In this document: one piece after another, positions 1 to 6,684 of the stretch | Position numbering within the stretch: position 1 is the stretch's first letter | Layout: every line of letters begins with the position of its first letter | Origin: Rhodospirillaceae bacterium | GTDB taxonomy: Bacteria; Pseudomonadota; Alphaproteobacteria; Puniceispirillales; Puniceispirillaceae | Assembly (NCBI GenBank): GCA_002721775.1 | Contig: PBLM01000033.1 | Location: forward strand, 6,060-13,652 | Length of the DNA stretch: 7,593 bases | Direction: 5' to 3' | Translations under genes and position numbers: made by a program | The notes under the pieces: model-generated | Database searches by the model: none | What the model saw: only the letters and a program-made list of their open reading frames with translations | Told to the model about the DNA's origin: nothing

Positions 1-1049
1 TTGGTGGCGGCAATACAGGCCGAAACACCACGATCATCCGTTCAAACTATCTGTGGGATGAATCAGCATCCATTTATGAACATGCGCTGAAGTTGTGGGA
101 GGGGCTGGCACAGGATTTAAACTTTAACATCATGTTTTCCCAGCGCGGAGTGCTGACCATTGCTCATTCTGCACATGAGCTGAAAGAAATGTCGCGGCGG
201 GTTCACGCGATTCGTCTAAACGGTATCGATTCAGAAATTCTCAGTCCTCAGGAGATAAAGACATTTGTGCCAATTATGAATATGGATCAGTCGATCCGCT
301 ACCCGGTTATGGGCGGGTTTTTGCAAAAACGCGGCGGCACAGCCCGCCATGATGCAGTTGCCTGGGGCTATGCCCGAGCAGCAGATGATATGGGCGTTGA
401 TATCATCCAGAACTGTGAGGTGACAGCCCTACGCCGGTCAGGCCGCAAGATTATTGGCATTGAAACAACCAAGGGGGTGATCAAGACACGAAAAGTAGGC
501 TGTGTTGTTGCCGGTCATTCATCTTTATTGGCTGAAATGGCAGGCCTACATCTGCCGCTAGCCAGCCGGCCTTTGCAGGCCCTGGTCTCTGAGCCGATAA
601 AGCCGATACTTGATACTGTTATTATGTCAAATGCAGTTCATATGTATATCAGCCAGTCAGACAAGGGCGAAATGGTTCTGGGCGCTGGAGTGGATAAATA
701 TAATTCTTATGCACAACGCGGTTCATTTCCAGTTTCAGAACATATGATAGAAGCCGCGGTAGAGCTGTTTCCTGTATTATCACGCCTGCGGATGCTGCGG
801 CATTGGGGCGGCATTGTGGATACCTGTCCTGATGCCTCTCCTATTATCTCTAAGACAGATGTTGACGGGCTGTATTTCAACTGTGGCTGGGGTACAGGTG
901 GCTTTAAGGCCACGCCAGGATCAGGTCATGTGTTCGCTGATTTAATTGCGAACGATCGCCCGAATGCCATTTCCGGCCCATATTCGCTGAAACGGTTTGA
1001 GACAGGGTTTCTGATCGATGAGCATGGTGCAGCAGGTGTTGCTCATTAA
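1..1049 (+). CDS. soxB: Sarcosine oxidase beta subunit SoxB, 5'-truncated by the window edge
   Basis: Catalytic flavin subunit of heterotetrameric sarcosine oxidase, which oxidises the N-methyl group of sarcosine. The reading frame is open from base 3, well before the first ATG at 93, and encodes about 348 residues. It begins at the family motif GGGNTGRNTTIIR and lacks roughly 60 N-terminal residues, including the Rossmann glycine motif that binds FAD. The histidine in ARHDAVAW (codon 348-350) aligns with His173 of the corynebacterial beta subunit, the residue covalently bound to FMN. The arginine of TTIIR (39-41) and the lysine of WGTGGFK match, by analogy with monomeric sarcosine oxidase, the residues that hold the substrate carboxylate. 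The C-terminus FETGFLIDEHGAAGVAH is typical of the family. The gene lies 33 bases before the soxD ATG, in the classical B-D-A-G order. The truncation comes from the window edge and is not a pseudogene lesion. Confidence 0.97.
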   Translation, partial: GGGNTGRNTTIIRSNYLWDESASIYEHALKLWEGLAQDLNFNIMFSQRGVLTIAHSAHELKEMSRRVHAIRLNGIDSEILSPQEIKTFVPIMNMDQSIRYPVMGGFLQKRGGTARHDAVAWGYARAADDMGVDIIQNCEVTALRRSGRKIIGIETTKGVIKTRKVGCVVAGHSSLLAEMAGLHLPLASRPLQALVSEPIKPILDTVIMSNAVHMYISQSDKGEMVLGAGVDKYNSYAQRGSFPVSEHMIEAAVELFPVLSRLRMLRHWGGIVDTCPDASPIISKTDVDGLYFNCGWGTGGFKATPGSGHVFADLIANDRPNAISGPYSLKRFETGFLIDEHGAAGVAH

Positions 1050-1063
1050 GTGTATTTCACATT

Positions 1064-1073
1064 AAGAGAAGAG
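1064..1073 (+). promoter_or_regulatory. Ribosome binding site of soxD
   Basis: The purine run AAGAGAAGAG ends 9 bases before the ATG at 1083. It supports that ATG as the soxD start rather than the in-frame GTG at 1050, which directly abuts the soxB stop codon and would add 11 residues not expected in this family. Confidence 0.6.
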
Positions 1074-1082
1074 TTAAATATT

Positions 1083-1448
1083 ATGTTACAGCTTAACTGC
1101 CCCTTTTGCGGGCCGAGAGATGAAGCTGAGTTCAGCTGCGGCGGTGAGGCTCATATCGCACGCCCGCTGGAAAACAAGCAGCTGAGTGACAAGGATTTTG
1201 CTGATTATCTGTTTCTGCGAGACAATCCGAAAGGCGTTTTCCTGGAACGTTGGCGTCATGCGGCAGGATGCCGGCGCTGGTTTAACGTGGCACGTAATAC
1301 CGTCAGCCACGAGATCATTGAAATATATCCAATTGGCAGTCTGCCCAAAAGCAAGGCAGCACGGCAGGCTTATGAGGACAGCTGGCGCCGCACAACAGCC
1401 GCAGAGGCTGCTTCAAAACCGGCAAAAAAAGGTAAAGAGGCACGCTGA
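1083..1448 (+). CDS. soxD: Sarcosine oxidase delta subunit SoxD
   Basis: Small zinc-binding subunit of heterotetrameric sarcosine oxidase. From the ATG at 1083 it has 121 residues. The N-terminus MLQLNCPFCG carries Cys6 and Cys9, and ERWRHAAGCRRWFN carries His59 and Cys63. These four match the structural zinc ligands known from the corynebacterial enzyme. The block GGEAHIARP (about residues 20-28) and the segment LRDNPKG (45-51) are also characteristic. The C-terminal ~25 residues are rich in Ala, Lys and Arg (SKPAKKGKEAR) and look unstructured; this tail makes the protein slightly longer than many SoxD proteins of about 100 residues. The stop codon shares one base with the soxA start, giving TGATG, so translation of the two is probably coupled. 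An in-frame GTG at 1050 could extend the gene, but a Shine-Dalgarno-like sequence and homology favour 1083. Confidence 0.95.
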   Translation: MLQLNCPFCGPRDEAEFSCGGEAHIARPLENKQLSDKDFADYLFLRDNPKGVFLERWRHAAGCRRWFNVARNTVSHEIIEIYPIGSLPKSKAARQAYEDSWRRTTAAEAASKPAKKGKEAR

Positions 1449-4400
1449 TGGCAAAAAGCAAACAACTTATGCGTGTGAAGGAAGGTTCTTCTGTGCAGCA
1501 AGACAGGCTGGTGCAATTCACCTTTGATGGGAAAAACTATGTAGGCTACGCCGGTGATACGCTAGCCTCTGCCTTACTTGCTAATAATGTTCATCTGGTC
1601 GGCCGGTCTTTTAAATACCACCGTCCGCGCGGCATTATGGCTGCCGGGGCTGAAGAAGCAAATGCGCTGGTCCAGGTCGGAACAAATGGCCGGGTTGAAC
1701 CTAATTTACGGGCGACACAGGTTGAGCTGTATGATGGGCTGGTGGCAAAGTCGCAAAACCGTTTTCCAACCCTGAAATTTGATGTGGGTGAGGTAAACTC
1801 GCTTTTATCACGCTTCTTTCCAGCTGGATTTTATTATAAGACCTTTATGTGGCCTGCATCTTTTTGGATGACTTACGAAAAATTCATCCGCCATGCGGCA
1901 GGGCTGGGCATGGTTGGCCGTGATCACAATGACCCAGACAGATATGAAAAACGAAATGCACATTTTGATATCGTTATAGCCGGTGGTGGGGCTGCAGGCC
2001 TGATGGCAGCGCTGCAAGCTGGTATGAGCAGATGCCGTGTTTTGCTTGCTGAAGCTGGCCCGCGCTGTGGCGGCTGGCTGAACAGTGTGGATGATGTAGA
2101 AATTGATGGCCAGCCGGCCCAGGACTGGATTAAAGAGACAGTGGCAAGGCTGCAGGCGATGGAGAATGTTTCAATACTGAAACGCACCACCCTGTTTGGC
2201 TATGGCGATCATAATTATCTAACCCTTGCCGAAACCGTAACAGATCATTTGAAAGACAAGCCTGCGCACCTGCCCAGGATGCGAATGTGGAAGGTGCGCG
2301 CGCAGCAGGTCATTCTAGCCACAGGGGCAATTGAACGGCCGTTAGTCTTTTCCGGCAATGACTTACCTGGCGTAATGCTGGCTTCTGCCGCACAGACCTA
2401 TCTTGGCGAATATGGTGTTCTGCCCGGCAAGCGCGGCATTGTGATGACCAATAATGACGCCGCTTGGCATACAGCCTTTGCCTTGCAGGAGTCTGGCTGT
2501 CTTGTCAAAGCGATTGTGGATACACGGCCTGCTCCTGCGCCCGCATTAAAGCGTCAAGCTAAAAGCCTTAGTATAGACTTTCTGTGTGGCCATGGGATCA
2601 CAGCAGCGCACGGCCATCAGAAAGTTGCCCGTGTCGAGGTCAGCCCGTTAACTGCTGACGGCACAGATGTCGCAGGTGATGCTGTGCATATCGATTGCGA
2701 CTGCATTTTGATGTCAGGCGGCCTGAGCCCGGTTGTGCATCTCCACTCACAAGCCCGCGGTAAGCTGACTTGGGATGAGAAAACCTTATGTTTCCGCCCC
2801 TCATCCGCCCATGAGGCTGAACAGTCGATCGGGGCCTGTAACGGGAGCTTTGAGCTGCAAAAAAGCCTAAAAGAAGCAATCACAGCTGCCGGAAAAGCTG
2901 CTAAAGCTGCTGGCATGGCTGTTGAGATAGGTGATGTGCCGGTGGTTGACGCTCCACGAATCAATAGATCTCCCATGGCGATCTGGTCGCTGCCAAATGG
3001 CCGGGGCGAAGGAGAAGGTGACAAGGCGTTTGTCGATTTTCAGAACGATGTGACCGCCTCTGATATCAAGCTGGCTGTGCGGGAAGGGTATCATTCGGTT
3101 GAACATGTTAAACGCTATACCACAACTGGCATGGCAACAGATCAGGGCAAGACATCTAATGTCAACGCTCTTGCCATTCTGGCAGACCAGTTAGGTGAAG
3201 CAATCCCCGAGGTTGGTACAACCACGTTCCGCATGCCCTACACGCCCACATCCATAGGTATGATTGCCGGTCGGTCTATTGGCACCCTGTTTGACCCGGT
3301 GCGCACAACACAGATGGACAGTCTGCACAGGCAGGCAAGGGCAAAGTTTGAACATGTCGGCCAATGGATGCGGGCCTGGTACTACCCGCAAAAGGGTGAG
3401 GATATGGAAAAGGCGGTCAGCCGTGAAGTTCTAGCCACTAGGCAGGCAGCGGGCCTGTTGGATGCTTCAACCTTAGGAAAAATTGATATTAAAGGGCCTG
3501 ATGCTGCAGAATTCTTAAACCGAATTTATACCAATGGCTGGCTGAAACTGAAGGTAGGCAGATGCCGCTATGGGCTGATGTGTAAAGATGACGGCATGGT
3601 TATGGATGACGGGGTCACAACGCGGCTGGCTGAGGATCATTTTCATATGACTACAACAACAGGCGGGGCAGCGGGGGTGCTGGACTGGCTGGAGGAATGG
3701 CTGCAAACCGAATGGCCGGAACTACAGGTCTATCTGACATCGGTCACCGAGCAATGGGCTGTGGCCTCCTTATCCGGCCCTGCCGCCAAGGACATCCTCA
3801 CCGCAACAGGCATCGATATAGATTTAGCAGATGACGATTTTCCATTTATGTCGATGAAAAAAGGACATGTCAGCGGTTTGCCTGCACGGCTGTTCCGCAT
3901 TTCCTTCACCGGTGAACTCTCTTATGAGATTAATGTACCTGCACGTTATGGCGCGGCCCTCTGGTCAACATTAATAAAGGCAGGCGCCCCTTTCGGCCTA
4001 ACCCCATATGGGACAGAAGCTATGCATGTGCTGCGGGCAGAAAAGGGCTTTATTATCGTTGGTCAGGAGACAGATGGGACTGTCACACCGCTTGACCTGG
4101 GCATGGACTGGATTGTGTCTAAAACAAAAACTGATTTCATTGGGAAGCGCGCACTTGAACGGGTCTCCATGGCTGACCCGCAGCGAAAGCAGCTGGTTGG
4201 CCTGCTGACAGATGATCCAAATAAAGTCATACCAGAGGGCGCACATGCGGTTCTTGACCCTGACCAGCTTGCACCTATGGCAATGCTGGGACATGTAACT
4301 TCATCTTATTTCAGCCCTAATCTTGGCCATTCCATTGCGATGGGCTTGCTGAAAGGTGGACAAGAACTGATGGGACAGACCGTTTACATTCCAATGCTTG

Positions 4401-4483
4401 ACGGACAGCTGCCGATTAAAGCTCGGGTAACAGATACCAAATTTTATGATGCGAAAGGAGATCGGTTGAATGGCGCAAACTAA
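1448..4483 (+). CDS. soxA: Sarcosine oxidase alpha subunit SoxA
   Basis: Large subunit of the cytoplasmic sarcosine oxidase tetramer. It binds NAD and tetrahydrofolate and turns the one-carbon unit released from sarcosine into 5,10-methylene-THF. The protein has 1011 residues, the usual length. Residues ~21-100 form a ferredoxin-like (Fer2_4) domain with FTFDGKNYVGYAGDTLASAL and GRSFKYHRPRG. It has no cysteines (the first is Cys196), so no iron-sulfur cluster can form, as is normal for SoxA. Residues ~173-205 hold the dinucleotide-binding fold FDIVIAGGGAAGLMAA, and ATGAIERPLVFSGNDLPGV (~291-309) belongs to the pyridine nucleotide-disulfide oxidoreductase-like region. Residues ~620-1000 are the GcvT/aminomethyltransferase domain, including SGPAAKDIL (776-784), the folate-site motif FTGELSYEINVP (820-831) and LRAEKGFIIVGQETDG (862-877). 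The start is preceded by AAAGAGG, ending 7 bases upstream. It overlaps soxD by 1 base and soxG by 14 bases. Confidence 0.98.
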   Translation: MAKSKQLMRVKEGSSVQQDRLVQFTFDGKNYVGYAGDTLASALLANNVHLVGRSFKYHRPRGIMAAGAEEANALVQVGTNGRVEPNLRATQVELYDGLVAKSQNRFPTLKFDVGEVNSLLSRFFPAGFYYKTFMWPASFWMTYEKFIRHAAGLGMVGRDHNDPDRYEKRNAHFDIVIAGGGAAGLMAALQAGMSRCRVLLAEAGPRCGGWLNSVDDVEIDGQPAQDWIKETVARLQAMENVSILKRTTLFGYGDHNYLTLAETVTDHLKDKPAHLPRMRMWKVRAQQVILATGAIERPLVFSGNDLPGVMLASAAQTYLGEYGVLPGKRGIVMTNNDAAWHTAFALQESGCLVKAIVDTRPAPAPALKRQAKSLSIDFLCGHGITAAHGHQKVARVEVSPLTADGTDVAGDAVHIDCDCILMSGGLSPVVHLHSQARGKLTWDEKTLCFRPSSAHEAEQSIGACNGSFELQKSLKEAITAAGKAAKAAGMAVEIGDVPVVDAPRINRSPMAIWSLPNGRGEGEGDKAFVDFQNDVTASDIKLAVREGYHSVEHVKRYTTTGMATDQGKTSNVNALAILADQLGEAIPEVGTTTFRMPYTPTSIGMIAGRSIGTLFDPVRTTQMDSLHRQARAKFEHVGQWMRAWYYPQKGEDMEKAVSREVLATRQAAGLLDASTLGKIDIKGPDAAEFLNRIYTNGWLKLKVGRCRYGLMCKDDGMVMDDGVTTRLAEDHFHMTTTTGGAAGVLDWLEEWLQTEWPELQVYLTSVTEQWAVASLSGPAAKDILTATGIDIDLADDDFPFMSMKKGHVSGLPARLFRISFTGELSYEINVPARYGAALWSTLIKAGAPFGLTPYGTEAMHVLRAEKGFIIVGQETDGTVTPLDLGMDWIVSKTKTDFIGKRALERVSMADPQRKQLVGLLTDDPNKVIPEGAHAVLDPDQLAPMAMLGHVTSSYFSPNLGHSIAMGLLKGGQELMGQTVYIPMLDGQLPIKARVTDTKFYDAKGDRLNGAN
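4454..4460 (+). promoter_or_regulatory. Ribosome binding site of soxG, inside the soxA 3' end
   Basis: AAAGGAG is a strong Shine-Dalgarno match, 9 bases before the ATG at 4470. It lies within soxA coding sequence and fixes the soxG start inside the last codons of soxA. Confidence 0.75.
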
Positions 4484-5066
4484 AACTGATGCGCAGCAAC
4501 GCCAGTCTACCATTCTGCCCAGACAGATGCCAAACCCTGAGGGGCGGAAAGAAGATTGCCTGCAGATACACCATCACCCGTTAGGGCTCATGAACCTGCG
4601 CAACAGCCAAGATGTAAACAAAATCATGAGCCGGTATTTCGGCACAGCCTTGCCAGAGGGGCCGAACACCTTTTCGGTTAGCGGAAACAGACGTGCGCTC
4701 TGGCTTGGGCCAGATGAAAGCCTTCTGATCTGCGAAGATCAGGACTCTGCAGAACTGCACCGCACCCTCAGCACACAGCTGTCCTGCCAGCATTTTCAAC
4801 TGACCCTACTTTCAGACGCGCTGGCTGTGTATGAGCTAAACGGACCTTATGTGCGAGAAATTCTAGCCAAGGGCTGCGCGCTTGACCTGCATGTTTCTGT
4901 CTTCCAGCCTGGCCAGTGTGCCCAGTCCAGTCTAGACAGAGTGGCGGTGGTGCTGATGTGCGAGGCAGTGACCAGCTTCCGGCTGATCTGCCGAACCAGC
5001 TTTGCTGATTATGTGGAAACCTGGCTGAAAGATGCCGCTATCGAATATGGCTATATGGTGAGGTAG
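4470..5066 (+). CDS. soxG: Sarcosine oxidase gamma subunit SoxG
   Basis: Gamma subunit of heterotetrameric sarcosine oxidase, a GcvT-like chain that packs against the other subunits. The protein has 198 residues, close to the family norm. The first ~30 residues are polar and poorly conserved. The recognisable core includes LPEGPNTFSVSGNRRALWLGPDE (61-83 region), ELNGPYVREILAKGCALDLH (122-141), the FQPGQCAQ loop (145-152) and FRLICRTSFADYVETWLKDAA (170-190), all hallmarks of SoxG. The start ATG overlaps the soxA 3' end by 14 bases and has a strong ribosome binding site. It is the last gene of the plus-strand operon; the folate genes that follow or flank sox operons in some bacteria (such as purU or glyA) are not present, because transcription immediately meets a convergent gene. 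The run HHH at 34-36 and the segment around LTLLSDALAV (111-120) look less typical than the rest. Confidence 0.95.
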   Translation: MAQTKTDAQQRQSTILPRQMPNPEGRKEDCLQIHHHPLGLMNLRNSQDVNKIMSRYFGTALPEGPNTFSVSGNRRALWLGPDESLLICEDQDSAELHRTLSTQLSCQHFQLTLLSDALAVYELNGPYVREILAKGCALDLHVSVFQPGQCAQSSLDRVAVVLMCEAVTSFRLICRTSFADYVETWLKDAAIEYGYMVR

Positions 5067-5091
5067 AGGCAGAAATGCGGCTACTGCCTTT
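5065..5091 (+). terminator. Possible terminator hairpin between convergent soxG and mttB
   Basis: AGGCAG (5067-5072) can pair with CTGCCT (5084-5089) around an 11-base loop. Two further pairs, one of them G-U, extend the stem into the soxG stop codon. Only three T residues follow on the plus strand, and the opposite strand has no U-tract after the hairpin, so this is a weak candidate. Its position between two convergent stop codons 29 bases apart is what makes it plausible. Confidence 0.35.
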
Positions 5092-5095
5092 GTCA

Positions 5096-6643
5096 TTAAT
5101 ATTCGCTGTCGGGCAGAGCAGATTTGCGCTGTTCAATATGGGAAATAAGCGCTTCATCTATTGCCAGATCGATATCCGGGGCTTCATAAGCAGCCAACAT
5201 ATCAGTTGCTTTTTTCCGAGCTCTTGCTTCTGCTTCAATACGTCCATCGCTGTCCCATTGTTCGAACGTCGTGTTATCCGCCATGGATGACCGCCAGAAG
5301 GCTGTTTCAAAATTTGCCTGTGTGTGGCTGGCGCCAAGGAAATGTTGGCCAGGCCCGGCCTCACGCAAAGCATCCAGTGCCAAGCCATTTTCTGATACAT
5401 CAATACCGCCAACCATGCTGTCCATCATGGTGAGCTGGTCAGCATCAAGAATTAGTTTAGCATAATCAGCAACTAGCCCACCTTCCATCCAGCCTGCCGA
5501 ATGCAAAGCAAAATTTACCCCGCCAAGAACCGTTGGTAATAATGTATGTGCCGATTCATAGGCTGACTGTGCATCTGCTGTTTTCGCCCCTGTCAAAGAC
5601 CCGCCTGACCGAAACGGCACACCCAGCCGTCGGGCCAATTTCGAGCAGCCATACAAGACCTTGGCTGGTTCAGGCGTGCCAAAGGTTGGCGCCCCCGTCT
5701 GCATGGAAATGGAACTAGCAAAACTGCCGAAGATTACTGGCGCACCCGGTTTCACAGCCTGGGCAAAAGCAATCCCGCTCATCGCTTCTGCCAATATCTG
5801 TGTCAGGGTGCCGGCAACGGAAACAGGTGACATCGCGCCCGCCAGAATGAAGGGCGAGACAATCGTTCCCTGCCCGGCCCGCGCATAAACCTTCAGCGCC
5901 CCCAGCATAGTATCATCCCATGTCATTGGCGAGTTTGCATTGATCAATGATAGTATCACACATTTTGGGCCAACAACATCTTCACCAAAAACAATCTTAG
6001 CCATATTCACAGTATCCTGTGCACGTTCGGGCGCGGTCACCGAGCCCATAAAGGGCTTATCCGAATACCGCAAATGCGCATAGACCATGTCCAGATGCCG
6101 CTTGGTCACAGGCAAATCAACAGGTTCACAAACGGTTCCGCCTGAATGATGAAGACCAGGCAGCATATAGATAAGCTTCACAAAATTGTTGAAATCCTCA
6201 ATCTCTGCATAACGACGTTCACCATTCAGATCGCGAACAAAAGGTGGACCATAGACAGGCGCAAATACAGTGTTCTTGCCCCCAATTTCAACATTTCTAG
6301 CCGGGTTCCGAGCATGCTGGGTGAAGGATGATGGCGCTGTTTTGCACAAAGAACGGGCCAGCCCGCGCGGGAAATGCACCCGTTCTCCTTTGATGTCACA
6401 GCCCTTGTCTTTCAGTATAGCCAGCGCTTCTGGATCATCACGGAAATCAATGCCGATTTCTTCCAGAACGGTTTCTGCGGTTTCTTCTATCAGCTGGCAG
6501 GCTTCTTCACTTAAAATATCAACAGGATCTATTTTCCTGACCAGATATGGCGCGCTTACCGCCTGGGCGACTCCTCTGGCTTCACGGCGCGCACCCCGCC
6601 CGCCGCCACGGCGGCTCTTCCGTTCTGGTTGGGTTTCATACAT
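5096..6643 (-). CDS. MttB-superfamily (trimethylamine/glycine betaine type) corrinoid methyltransferase, non-pyrrolysine
   Basis: Member of the trimethylamine methyltransferase superfamily (COG5598), whose studied members move a methyl group from a methylated amine to a corrinoid protein. The protein has 515 residues from the ATG at 6643. An Arg/Gly-rich N-terminal stretch (about residues 7-25, RKSRRGGGRGARREARG) is followed by the conserved body. Family-like segments are VLEEIGIDFRDDPEAL (60-75), FAPVYGPPFVRDL (~127-139), GGTVCEPVDLP (~168-178), SLINANSPMTWD (~232-243), PFILAGAMSPVSVAGTL (~264-280) and RSGGSLTGAKTADAQSAYES (~345-364). The frame has no internal TAG, so it is not a pyrrolysine enzyme like archaeal MttB; the non-pyrrolysine branch includes the glycine betaine methyltransferase MtgB of Desulfitobacterium. 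The substrate here is unknown. The gene starts about 41 bases after a DMGDH-like gene on the same strand and is probably co-transcribed with it. No corrinoid protein gene is in the window. A GTG at 6646 is an alternative start. Confidence 0.9.
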   Translation of the reverse strand: MYETQPERKSRRGGGRGARREARGVAQAVSAPYLVRKIDPVDILSEEACQLIEETAETVLEEIGIDFRDDPEALAILKDKGCDIKGERVHFPRGLARSLCKTAPSSFTQHARNPARNVEIGGKNTVFAPVYGPPFVRDLNGERRYAEIEDFNNFVKLIYMLPGLHHSGGTVCEPVDLPVTKRHLDMVYAHLRYSDKPFMGSVTAPERAQDTVNMAKIVFGEDVVGPKCVILSLINANSPMTWDDTMLGALKVYARAGQGTIVSPFILAGAMSPVSVAGTLTQILAEAMSGIAFAQAVKPGAPVIFGSFASSISMQTGAPTFGTPEPAKVLYGCSKLARRLGVPFRSGGSLTGAKTADAQSAYESAHTLLPTVLGGVNFALHSAGWMEGGLVADYAKLILDADQLTMMDSMVGGIDVSENGLALDALREAGPGQHFLGASHTQANFETAFWRSSMADNTTFEQWDSDGRIEAEARARKKATDMLAAYEAPDIDLAIDEALISHIEQRKSALPDSEY

Positions 6644-6650
6644 CACTTAT

Positions 6651-6657
6651 TTTCCTT
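6651..6657 (-). promoter_or_regulatory. Ribosome binding site of the mttB-like gene
   Basis: On the minus strand AAGGAAA lies 7 bases before the ATG at 6643 and 4 bases before an adjacent in-frame GTG at 6646. The spacing favours the ATG but does not exclude the GTG; the choice changes the protein by one residue only. Confidence 0.6.
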
Positions 6658-6684
6658 TTTCATCACCACATATTTTTAAGCAGG

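Noticed and set aside
1..92. soxB as a truncated or decayed gene
   Set aside because: The frame is open to the first bases and encodes the conserved GGGNTGRNTTIIR region, so the missing N-terminus is simply outside the window.
1050..1082. In-frame GTG start for soxD at 1050
   Set aside because: It directly abuts the soxB stop codon with no ribosome binding site at a useful distance, and the 11 extra residues do not fit the SoxD N-terminus, which starts just before the first CPxC zinc motif.
1186..1527. 113-residue plus-strand frame spanning the soxD-soxA junction
   Set aside because: It overlaps two confident genes in another frame and has no family resemblance.
1448..1760. A functional [2Fe-2S] cluster in the SoxA N-terminal ferredoxin-like domain
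   Set aside because: There is no cysteine in the first 195 residues, so no cluster can bind; this is the known state of the domain in SoxA.
2617..3024. 135-residue open frame antisense to soxA
   Set aside because: It lies wholly inside a confident gene, has low-complexity Ser/Pro/Ala composition typical of a reverse-frame shadow, and shows no recognisable domain or ribosome binding site.
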